NCBI GenBank assembly: GCA_945865355.1
Contig: CAMBDN010000132.1
Coordinates: forward strand, 1 to 7,058
Reading direction: 5' to 3'
Source: Legionella genomosp. 1
GTDB taxonomy: Bacteria; Pseudomonadota; Gammaproteobacteria; Legionellales; Legionellaceae
DNA length: 7,058 bases
The first letter of the stretch is position 1. Each line of letters starts with the position of its first letter. Under the pieces are notes generated by a model. The model was given only the letters and a program-made list of their open reading frames with translations, was not told the origin of the DNA and ran no database searches. Below are positions 1-5,290 of this stretch, one piece after another. Position numbers and translations under genes: made by a program.

Positions 1-141
1 AAGGATCTTTCTGATGATGATATACAGGTCATTGAAAATAGGTTGAACAATAGACCAAGAAAGGTGCTACAATTTAAAACACCATTTGAGACGTTGCTTG
101 CCGCAACTCAATCTAACTCAGGTGTTGCACTTCAAACTTGA
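1..141 (+). CDS. IS30-family transposase, C-terminal end (partial, begins before the window)
   Basis: The frame is open from the first base to a TGA at 139-141 and gives 46 residues. They carry the ending typical of IS30-family DDE transposases: a helix with the LNNRPRKVL motif, then a FKTPFETL segment and a final GVALQT. In this family the asparagine/arginine-rich stretch lies just after the catalytic glutamate region, so the catalytic residues themselves lie upstream of the window. The enzyme would cut and join the ends of its own element. The gene's last codons overlap the probable right terminal repeat of the element. Whether the copy is intact cannot be judged here. The family call rests on motif recognition only, without a database search. 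Confidence 0.85.
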   Translation, partial: KDLSDDDIQVIENRLNNRPRKVLQFKTPFETLLAATQSNSGVALQT

Positions 142-148
142 AAGGGCC
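1..148 (+). mobile_element. Right end of an IS30-family insertion sequence (left end outside the window)
   Basis: The transposase frame ends at 141, and the surrounding bases 122-148 (gttgcacttcaaacttgaaa and a few bases more) contain the near-palindrome ttcaaacttgaa. From memory this resembles the terminal inverted repeats of several IS30-family elements that begin or end with GTTGCACTTCA. The outer boundary near 148 is an estimate, because the partner repeat at the left end is not in the window. The envelope gene that follows loses its homologous N-terminus exactly here, which supports an insertion boundary in this place. Confidence 0.65.
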
Positions 149-955
149 ACCAGTATTATTCGTCACGTCATTGCATTACTCGTAAATCCTTTTTTTATCG
201 GCTTGTCGTTGTTTTTATGCTTCTCTGTTTTGCTTTGTTTGCAGGGTAATCGCTCGGCGGTTCGCTTAGGGTTTATCTTGGTGTTTATTTTGTTGTCACT
301 ACTTGGTATGGGATGGTTACCAAAATATCTAACCAATTATCTTGAGGGGCAGTACCCTGTTGTTACAAAAGCGGATTCCCGTGTTCATTGGATTGTTATA
401 TTCAGTGGAGGGCAGTCTGAAGTGAAAAATTTCCCACCGAACACTATGTTGAGCACCGTGAGCATCGATCGTTTGGTTGAGGGGGTTCGGTTATATCGGC
501 AAATTCCAAATGCAAAATTGTTATTATCAGGTGGTGGTGAGGGTTTTGAAACCGCGGAAGCGATCCGATTAGCACAGGTTGTCTCATGGTTTAATATTCC
601 TAAAGCCGATGTTGTACTGGAAGTAACCTCAGAAAATACGGCAGCTGAAGCAACGGCCATTAAACCGATTGTGCAGGAGGAGCCGTTTTATCTGGTAACT
701 TCGGCCATACATATGCCGAGGTCTATGGATTTGTGTCGAGCACAAGGGTTGCATCCAATCGCTGCTCCAACCGATTTTACTTTTTACTGGAAAGGGGGCT
801 GGGAAAGAACTTATGTACCTAATCCCTATAATCTATATTACTTAAGTATCGCCATGCATGAAGTGCTGGGCCGCGTAGTATCTTTTGGTCATCGTTTTAA
901 TAATGGCTCAATGACTTCAAATGAAGGCTCCCTCCCTTTGAAAAAGGGCGTTTAG
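86..955 (+). CDS. elyC: ElyC/YdcF-like DUF218 inner-membrane protein, 5' end replaced by an IS end
   Basis: The product is a DUF218 (SanA/ElyC/YdcF) protein; E. coli ElyC is an envelope-biogenesis factor affecting peptidoglycan and lipid-carrier metabolism. Two hydrophobic segments (about residues 36-53 and 61-77, counting from the TTG at 86) precede a DUF218 domain (about 102-250). The domain has the LLLSGGG turn (146-151), the SENTAAEA motif (182-189) and the VTSAIHMPRS motif (204-213), followed by a C-terminal HEVLGR that matches the HxxLGR-like end of ElyC. The start is uncertain. Residues 1-20 are encoded inside the IS in another frame than the transposase, and homology begins only about residue 24. 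TTG at 86, GTG at 122 or TTG at 125 could serve, none with a good ribosome binding site; the ATT at 155 follows an aaaggg but would be a very rare start. The native start codon was probably lost to the IS. The last 15 or so residues come from a repeat-like tract. The choice of ElyC over another YdcF paralogue is moderately sure. Confidence 0.75.
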   Translation: MRRCLPQLNLTQVLHFKLERATSIIRHVIALLVNPFFIGLSLFLCFSVLLCLQGNRSAVRLGFILVFILLSLLGMGWLPKYLTNYLEGQYPVVTKADSRVHWIVIFSGGQSEVKNFPPNTMLSTVSIDRLVEGVRLYRQIPNAKLLLSGGGEGFETAEAIRLAQVVSWFNIPKADVVLEVTSENTAAEATAIKPIVQEEPFYLVTSAIHMPRSMDLCRAQGLHPIAAPTDFTFYWKGGWERTYVPNPYNLYYLSIAMHEVLGRVVSFGHRFNNGSMTSNEGSLPLKKGV

Positions 956-1010
956 AAGGGCTTTTTGAAATGCTGTTATCCCCCTCCTTTTTTCAAAGAA
1001 AGGGGGAAAG
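922..1010. repeat. Hairpin-rich C/T- and G/A-tract element between convergent genes
   Basis: Two hairpins are visible. One pairs cccttt at 934-939 with aaaggg at 943-948 over a 3-base loop. A larger one pairs tccccct at 979-985 with aggggga at 1001-1007, continues after a small internal loop with cttt (987-990) against aaag (995-998), and closes with a tttc loop. The two arms of the whole segment are rough inverted copies of each other (ctccctccctttga near the start, and its imperfect complement near 993-1010). This resembles the dispersed C-tract/G-tract palindromes common between genes of many bacteria. It lies between convergent genes and may stop transcription from both sides, but no T-run follows either stem, so I do not call an intrinsic terminator. 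Confidence 0.5.
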
Positions 1011-1017
1011 AGCGTCT

Positions 1018-1824
1018 TTATCCACCTGATGCAGGGTACATTGCATTCACTGCGGTGATATCTCTTTCACTCAAATGATTACGTTGGCCAATCTCAACCC
1101 CGTCAATTAACGGTAAGATGGTTTTTTTACCATTTTTTGAGAAGGCATCGGCAGGATAGTGCATGATTGAATCGTAATCATAATCACCATAATCTTGTCC
1201 TTCATTCAAATGTTGGTCGAAATTATAGCGGTAATCTTCTTCGATGTTTTCCCAGTTGATGCGTATAAACTCATCACGGTCATTACGTGATTGCTCATGC
1301 CATAAACCCAGAGCATGACCAACTTCATGGACGGTGTTCATCGTGTTACAACGGAGGGCTAAATTAATAACCTGCTTGCCTTTTTGTCGTCCTACAAAGG
1401 ATGAGCAGGTTGTTCCTTTTGCGGGGATAAAAGAGATGAAATCAGGATAGAGATCGCGGTTTTTTGAGGTTAATTCTACGAATTCTACGTTTGATTTTTG
1501 CTCCCAAAGGGTAACGGCTTCCAATACTGCTAATTTAGTAAGTATGGGCAGCTCTTCGGTTAATTCAAAAGGGATAATGCCATTTGACCAACGGCCGCCA
1601 CCTATTTTAGGTAAAATAAACGCATTTTGTTTGTTAAGATCGGTTATTTTTCCAATGAGAATATCACCTTCGACGACAGCATAATCACCAACTTCCTCAT
1701 AGACTATGTTACGGCTACCTAGTACGGGGTCAGCAACGGTGATATGTCCCCATTTTGCGGCTATTGCTGAGGAAATAAAAAAATTGAGCGTAATGGTTGC
1801 GATACAGAGAATTCGGTTTTTCAC
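1018..1824 (-). CDS. Secreted astacin-family (M12A) zinc metalloprotease with aspartate-switch prosegment
   Basis: This 268-residue protein is a zinc endopeptidase of the astacin family. It starts at a GTG at 1824 with a good AGAGGAG ribosome site 7 bases upstream. Residues 1-22 form a signal peptide ending ...SSAIA. A prosegment follows, with VEGD at 51-54 resembling the FxGD aspartate switch that blocks the zinc in astacin zymogens. The mature domain probably begins about residue 74-80 (GGGRWSNG, then IIPFEL). The zinc signature HEVGHALGLWHEQSRNDRD spans 166-184 (H166, E167, H170, H176), and the Met-turn SIMHY is at 219-223 with the zinc-proximal Y223. C140 and C159 fit the conserved second disulfide of astacin (C64-C84 numbering); the other astacin disulfide is absent. 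No extra domain follows the protease. Legionella LegP is an astacin-like secretion-system substrate, so an effector or exported virulence role is possible but inferred. The gene lies 33 bases after rsmI on the same strand and may be cotranscribed with it. Confidence 0.92.
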   Translation of the reverse strand: MKNRILCIATITLNFFISSAIAAKWGHITVADPVLGSRNIVYEEVGDYAVVEGDILIGKITDLNKQNAFILPKIGGGRWSNGIIPFELTEELPILTKLAVLEAVTLWEQKSNVEFVELTSKNRDLYPDFISFIPAKGTTCSSFVGRQKGKQVINLALRCNTMNTVHEVGHALGLWHEQSRNDRDEFIRINWENIEEDYRYNFDQHLNEGQDYGDYDYDSIMHYPADAFSKNGKKTILPLIDGVEIGQRNHLSERDITAVNAMYPASGG

Positions 1825-1831
1825 CTAGAAG

Positions 1832-1838
1832 CTCCTCT
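1832..1838 (-). promoter_or_regulatory. Ribosome binding site for the astacin gene, supporting the GTG start
   Basis: On the - strand the bases read AGAGGAG, a near-complete Shine-Dalgarno sequence, with a 7-base spacer to the GTG at 1824. This fixes the unusual GTG start. It also places the signal peptide directly at the N-terminus. Confidence 0.7.
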
Positions 1839-1857
1839 AAAATTGTTATGACCGTTA

Positions 1858-2715
1858 TTATAGCTTATTTTTTTGCAACGTCAGAGCAATTTTATACAGT
1901 TCATTTTTATGAACGTTTGTAAGTTGGCAGGCAAGTTTTACAGCCAGCTTTAGTGGCAACTCCGTCAGTAATATCGATAATAGTTGCTCATGGTGTTGCG
2001 TCTCTTTTTCTATCACTCTTGGCGGGATGATAAGGACAAACTCGCCTTTGAGATGATGGCTATCTTCTAACAGCCAATTCCTAACTTCAGTACAGCTCCC
2101 AGCAATAAAGCGCTCGAAGGTTTTGGTTAACTCTTTTGCCATCACCAAAGCACACGTCTCACCAAAAACATGCGCAATATCGTCGATACTTTCTAGAATA
2201 CGGTGCGTTGATTCATAAAAAATAAGGGTATGTTCGATAGACCTTAGAGACTCAAGTTTGTGTTGTCTGGCTGCTTGTTTTGCTGGTAGGAAACCACAGA
2301 AAGTGAAGGTGTCACAAGCCACTCCTGCTGCTGATAAGGCAGTAATTAATGCACAGGCTCCAGGAATGGGTACAACCGAAACATGGTGCTCCCGGGCCAA
2401 TTTTACCAGAGGAAACCCGGGGTCGCTTATCAATGGGGTACCTGCATCACTGATGAGCGCAAGCGATTTGCCTTGGTGTAGCAGGGCTAAAATCTGCTCG
2501 CTTTTATTTGACTCATTATGGGCATGCAAGGAAATTAGCTGTTTTTTTATCCCTAACGCGGTTAATAATTGCATAGAGTGACGGGTATCTTCTGCAAGGA
2601 TAATATCCACCGATTGTAAGGTGCTTAATGCACGCAAACTAATGTCTTCCCGATTACCGATAGGGGTGGCAACAATGTATAGAGTACCGGGACTTATTGC
2701 TGTAGCGTCTGTCAT
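1858..2715 (-). CDS. rsmI: 16S rRNA (cytidine(1402)-2'-O)-methyltransferase RsmI
   Basis: RsmI uses S-adenosylmethionine to 2'-O-methylate C1402 of 16S rRNA in the ribosomal P site, acting in the cytosol on the 30S subunit. The 285 residues match the family's usual length (286 in E. coli). The tetrapyrrole-methylase fold shows its motifs in order: VATPIGNREDIS (15-26), AEDTR (41-45), SDAGTPLISDPG (89-100), PIPGACA (117-123), FYESTHR (166-172), KELTK (194-198) and KGEFV (223-227). The C-terminal helical region (about 235-285) is less conserved, as is normal. The ATG at 2715 has AAGGA 6 bases upstream. The gene is divergent from lpoA across 42 bases, the classic yraL/yraM arrangement of gammaproteobacteria. 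The astacin gene follows 33 bases downstream. Confidence 0.97.
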   Translation of the reverse strand: MTDATAISPGTLYIVATPIGNREDISLRALSTLQSVDIILAEDTRHSMQLLTALGIKKQLISLHAHNESNKSEQILALLHQGKSLALISDAGTPLISDPGFPLVKLAREHHVSVVPIPGACALITALSAAGVACDTFTFCGFLPAKQAARQHKLESLRSIEHTLIFYESTHRILESIDDIAHVFGETCALVMAKELTKTFERFIAGSCTEVRNWLLEDSHHLKGEFVLIIPPRVIEKETQHHEQLLSILLTELPLKLAVKLACQLTNVHKNELYKIALTLQKNKL

Positions 2716-2757
2716 GGTTTATCCTTTTGCGTTCAAGCATTTGGGGAAAGTATAATC
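2716..2757. promoter_or_regulatory. Divergent intergenic region of rsmI and lpoA with a perfect TATAAT
   Basis: This 42-base gap must carry the start signals of two genes. On the + strand TATAAT lies at 2751-2756, with a weak ttgcgt at 2727-2732 eighteen bases upstream. On the - strand TATACT overlaps it (2749-2754), with only a poor -35. The + strand TATAAT ends one base before the lpoA ATG, so transcription from it would begin inside the gene. It therefore either makes no useful lpoA message or is a chance match. GGGGAAAG at 2743-2750 is the probable lpoA ribosome site. The promoters used for lpoA and rsmI probably lie partly inside the opposite genes. Confidence 0.4.
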
Positions 2758-4575
2758 ATGTTGTTGAATACCCATGTAATAAAATTTATTTCTCTCACCA
2801 TTTGCGCCATATTGCTTTCACAGTGCACCAAAGCCACCGAGGCACCCGTCGCCGAACCGATAAAGGTAGCTCAACCTTTGGTTAGCCCTTATACCATGCC
2901 TGCAACAGCCTACTTGACCCTAGCAAAAAATAAAACGGACGGCGAGCGGCAGTCTCTATTGATTATGGCCGCTGGTCGCTTAATTTATGATGGGCAATGG
3001 CGCGAAGGACGAACCATTTTATCACAGACCAACGACGTGACGGCCGATCTTGCCAATGAAAAGCGTGTGTTGCTAGCTAAAATTGATTTAATTCGCGAGC
3101 AACCCCATGCAGCGATTGCTAAGCTTGCTACTGTAAATGACGTCCATCACTTGCCGATTTATTATCAAGTTCAATTTCACGAGATCCTGGCTAATGCTTA
3201 TCAAGCAGTGGCTAATGCAAATGACTCGGTTTCTGAACGAATTAAATTAGAGCGCCTGTTGCCTGATGAGGCATCTAAGACCAATAATCATCGAGCGTTG
3301 TGGCTAACACTGACGATGTTGCCTGAGAGTGAGCTAAACACCCTAGCGGTTGAAGCAACGAAGGGTACGGAGTTGGAGGGCTGGATGCAATTGGCTCTTA
3401 TTTCTCATCAGCATGATGATAATGCTCAAAAAATGATAGCGCAAATAGAGCAATGGCAGGCTCACTATCCCGCTCATCCCGGAAATGATATTTTGCCATC
3501 TCCGCTGGCTAGTGTTTCGTCGAACTTGTTTGCCTCGCCAAAGCAAGTAGCACTGTTATTACCACTGACCGGTCCTTTGTCTGGACCTGGTGGAGCTGTA
3601 AAAGAGGGCTTTATGGCAGGACTACACGCAAGTCACGCCCCTGATTCTGTAAATGTACGTTTATACAATACCGATGCTAATAATGTAGAGTCGCTCTATC
3701 AACAAGCCGTTGCTGAAGGTGCTGACTACATCGTCGGCCCGTTGAGTAAAGTCAATGTAACGACTATCGCGACCATCGATCATCCTGTGCCAACGTTGTT
3801 GTTGAATGAAGTGGGTGTTCGTCCAAATGATCGTGGCTACCAATTTGGCTTGTCGCCGAGTAATGAGGCAAGACAAGTTGCTACTAAGATTCGTAAAAGC
3901 GGTTTTACCCGCGCTTTAGTCATTGGACCCGCGGGAGAGTGGGGTGGTGAAGTTATTTCGGCTTTTACACGCCAATGGCGTGCCGATGGCGGCCATATTA
4001 TTGATACACTGCTTTATCGATCCAACGATGATCTGAATGTGAGCATGCGCGATTTTTTGCATGTATCGGCGAGCGAAGTCCGTCAAAAACAATTGAAACA
4101 ATTAATTGGGCAAAACGTTGAGTCGATCACTAGTCGTCGGCAAGATTTCGATGTGATCTTTCTGCTAGCCTACCCATCGAAGGCCAGGCAAATCATGCCT
4201 TTGTTAAAATACTATTACGCGGGTGATGTACCCGTTTATGCGACCTCTGAGGTGTATGCTGGTGGTGTTAATGTGATGAAAGACAAAGATCTAGATGGCA
4301 TAACCTTTTGTGACATGCCTTGGGTGTTTGCACACCAAATGGGGAACAAGAGTTGGCCGGAACAATTTAACAGTTATAATCGATTATATGCCTTGGGCAT
4401 GGAAAGCTACGCACTGTCGACAAAACTAAATCAGCTGCTAGTTTTCCCCTCAGCTCGTGTTAACGGCAAGAGAGGTGTGCTTTCCCTAACACCGTCTCAA
4501 CAGATAACACGACGTCTTGCTTGGGGGCAATTCAAAAAGGGATTGGCATTACAAGTCAATGATAGTCTTCTCTGA
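2758..4575 (+). CDS. lpoA: Outer-membrane lipoprotein LpoA, activator of penicillin-binding protein 1A
   Basis: LpoA sits in the outer membrane, reaches through the periplasm and stimulates the peptidoglycan synthase PBP1A. The 605 residues compare with about 575-680 in known members. Residues 1-22 form a lipoprotein signal peptide ending LLSQ before C23, the expected lipidated residue; Gln at -1 is atypical. A helical TPR-like N-domain covers about 45-245, with the family's ...GWMQLAL (208-214) and WQAHYPAHPGNDILP (233-247) segments. A periplasmic-binding-protein-like domain begins with KQVALLLPLTGPL at 262-274 and continues through GADYIVGPL (321-329) to about residue 600. Both domains are complete, with no frameshift. 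The ATG at 2758 is the only sensible start, because no other ATG precedes the signal peptide. The gene is divergent from rsmI, as in E. coli. The usual downstream partner yraN (then diaA and dolP) is not present in this window. Confidence 0.95.
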   Translation: MLLNTHVIKFISLTICAILLSQCTKATEAPVAEPIKVAQPLVSPYTMPATAYLTLAKNKTDGERQSLLIMAAGRLIYDGQWREGRTILSQTNDVTADLANEKRVLLAKIDLIREQPHAAIAKLATVNDVHHLPIYYQVQFHEILANAYQAVANANDSVSERIKLERLLPDEASKTNNHRALWLTLTMLPESELNTLAVEATKGTELEGWMQLALISHQHDDNAQKMIAQIEQWQAHYPAHPGNDILPSPLASVSSNLFASPKQVALLLPLTGPLSGPGGAVKEGFMAGLHASHAPDSVNVRLYNTDANNVESLYQQAVAEGADYIVGPLSKVNVTTIATIDHPVPTLLLNEVGVRPNDRGYQFGLSPSNEARQVATKIRKSGFTRALVIGPAGEWGGEVISAFTRQWRADGGHIIDTLLYRSNDDLNVSMRDFLHVSASEVRQKQLKQLIGQNVESITSRRQDFDVIFLLAYPSKARQIMPLLKYYYAGDVPVYATSEVYAGGVNVMKDKDLDGITFCDMPWVFAHQMGNKSWPEQFNSYNRLYALGMESYALSTKLNQLLVFPSARVNGKRGVLSLTPSQQITRRLAWGQFKKGLALQVNDSLL

Positions 4576-4582
4576 TTTAAAC

Positions 4583-4634
4583 CAACCGTCCAGCATTTTT
4601 CTTGAGTCATCGGTTGTAATCAGAGCCATGACTC
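4583..4634 (+). repeat. Two interleaved perfect stems with H-type pseudoknot topology
   Basis: Stem 1 pairs caaccg (4583-4588) with cggttg (4611-4616). Stem 2 pairs gagtcat (4604-4610) with atgactc (4628-4634). The arms alternate, and the 5' arm of stem 2 touches the 3' arm of stem 1 with no base between, which would allow coaxial stacking. Loops would be 15, 0 and 11 bases. Matches this short also arise by chance in 200 bases, so the structure is a hypothesis. Confidence 0.35.
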
Positions 4635-4653
4635 CTGTGAACTCAGCTTGAGT

Positions 4654-4682
4654 GCCCAATAACTTCTAACGGGCGATTTTTT
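4654..4682 (+). terminator. Weak candidate intrinsic terminator of lpoA
   Basis: A 4-bp stem (gccc at 4654-4657 with gggc at 4671-4674, plus a possible wobble pair below it) encloses a 13-base loop. Two bases later comes a run of six T residues (4677-4682). The position, 79 bases after the lpoA stop, is suitable, but the stem is short and the loop long, so strength would be low. The 3' arm is shared with the 8-base inverted repeat at 4672-4679, which could compete with it. Confidence 0.35.
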
Positions 4683-4718
4683 ATCAAAAATAATAAATTC
4701 AATACTCTGCAAATCGCC
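4672..4718. repeat. 8-base perfect inverted repeat around an AT-rich loop
   Basis: ggcgattt at 4672-4679 is the exact reverse complement of aaatcgcc at 4711-4718, with 31 mostly A/T bases between. In RNA from either strand this could form a stem-loop. On the + strand it shares bases with the candidate lpoA terminator, so the two folds exclude each other. It could also be the scar of an old small element. Nothing decides between these. Confidence 0.4.
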
Positions 4719-4784
4719 TCTGGAGGATAGCCTGATAATACAAATTGAATGGATGTTTTTGCTAAGACTATTCATAGAGGTTCG

Positions 4785-5225
4785 CTAATGATAATCACTT
4801 TGTAATTCGAGCGGCATTAATTCTTGAACGCGCGCATACAAGGCCATGATTTGCTCGCAAAAGACCTGTAGTTGCTGCCGGTTTTCCCACTGAGCGTACT
4901 CAATCCCCTTACGAAATGCTTGTTGTCTCGCCAAGGTGGTGATGAGTTGAAGGTCTTGTTTGGATAAACCAAGTTCATCATTGAGTTCAATCAGCTCTGC
5001 TAGTGTTTTGTATTGCCTAACTTGCCGATGGTGATGGACCAAATAAGCTTTTAATGTTAATTCGAATGCTTGGTACATGAGCGAGGTAATGGGTAAAAGA
5101 GCATCGATGCTAAGTTGATTATCCAAAACAACCTCAGCATTATTGTTTAATAGGTGCTCCGCACAGTAGGCATGTTGCGTGGCTATTTTTAGCATTTCTA
5201 CGGCATCAAGAAATTGTTTATCCAT
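4785..5225 (-). CDS. Small all-helical HEPN-like protein of unknown function
   Basis: The 146-residue product is predicted soluble and almost entirely helical, with no signal peptide or membrane segment. Residues 5-27, 42-64 and 75-80 have the pattern of HEPN-domain proteins: a first helix with repeated Ala/Leu, then a long helix ending FELTLKAYLV (54-63), then a KTLAELIEL helix (73-81) where HEPN proteins usually have H-x-L-x-x-L. The RX4-6H motif of HEPN ribonucleases is not seen: R67/R70 are followed by QYK and no histidine. An RNase toxin is therefore unlikely, and no nucleotidyltransferase (MNT) partner lies beside it. The ATG at 5225 has AAGG 8 bases upstream on the - strand. It is divergent from the dihydrouridine synthase gene and convergent with lpoA, so probably transcribed alone. 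The fold assignment is by pattern only; the function is unknown. Confidence 0.6.
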   Translation of the reverse strand: MDKQFLDAVEMLKIATQHAYCAEHLLNNNAEVVLDNQLSIDALLPITSLMYQAFELTLKAYLVHHHRQVRQYKTLAELIELNDELGLSKQDLQLITTLARQQAFRKGIEYAQWENRQQLQVFCEQIMALYARVQELMPLELQSDYH

Positions 5226-5290
5226 TGGGGTAACCTTTTTCTAGGTTTAAATATGTTAAACTACGTATCACCAATCATTTTGAATTGTGC
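5226..5290. promoter_or_regulatory. Divergent intergenic region of the HEPN-like and dihydrouridine synthase genes
   Basis: These 65 bases must carry both promoters. On the - strand ttggtg (complement of 5267-5272) stands 17 bases before tttaaa, a mediocre sigma-70 pair. On the + strand I see only AT-rich candidates such as tatgtt (5252-5257), with no convincing -35. The dihydrouridine synthase start has no Shine-Dalgarno match. No operator palindrome stands out. Confidence 0.3.

Larger units (their letters stand above)
4576..4784. other. Non-coding stretch after lpoA with several inverted repeats
   Basis: No credible gene is seen in these 209 bases; the open frames are under 20 codons and lack ribosome sites joined to a start. 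The first 60 bases hold two interleaved perfect stems. A small hairpin follows at 4641-4653 (actca, gct loop, tgagt), then a weak terminator and an 8-base inverted repeat at 4672-4679/4711-4718 (ggcgattt, aaatcgcc). The stretch separates the convergent lpoA and HEPN-like genes, so it probably forms the 3' untranslated ends of both. A small RNA is possible. No tRNA or known riboswitch shape was recognised. Confidence 0.5.

Noticed and set aside
385..660. 91-codon open frame on the - strand inside the elyC-like gene
   Set aside because: It lies wholly inside a gene with clear DUF218 motifs on the + strand, and its translation has no recognisable domain.
2258..2581. 107-codon open frame on the + strand inside rsmI
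   Set aside because: It is opposite the conserved catalytic core of rsmI; composition and lack of a ribosome site mark it as a shadow frame.
3343..4101. Three short - strand open frames inside lpoA
   Set aside because: The lpoA frame is continuous with family motifs throughout; these frames show no domain or start signal.
4718..4806. Strong Shine-Dalgarno-like tggagg near 4721 and an 18-codon frame starting at 4752
   Set aside because: No start codon lies at a proper distance from tggagg, and the short frame begins about 25 bases later with no family resemblance.
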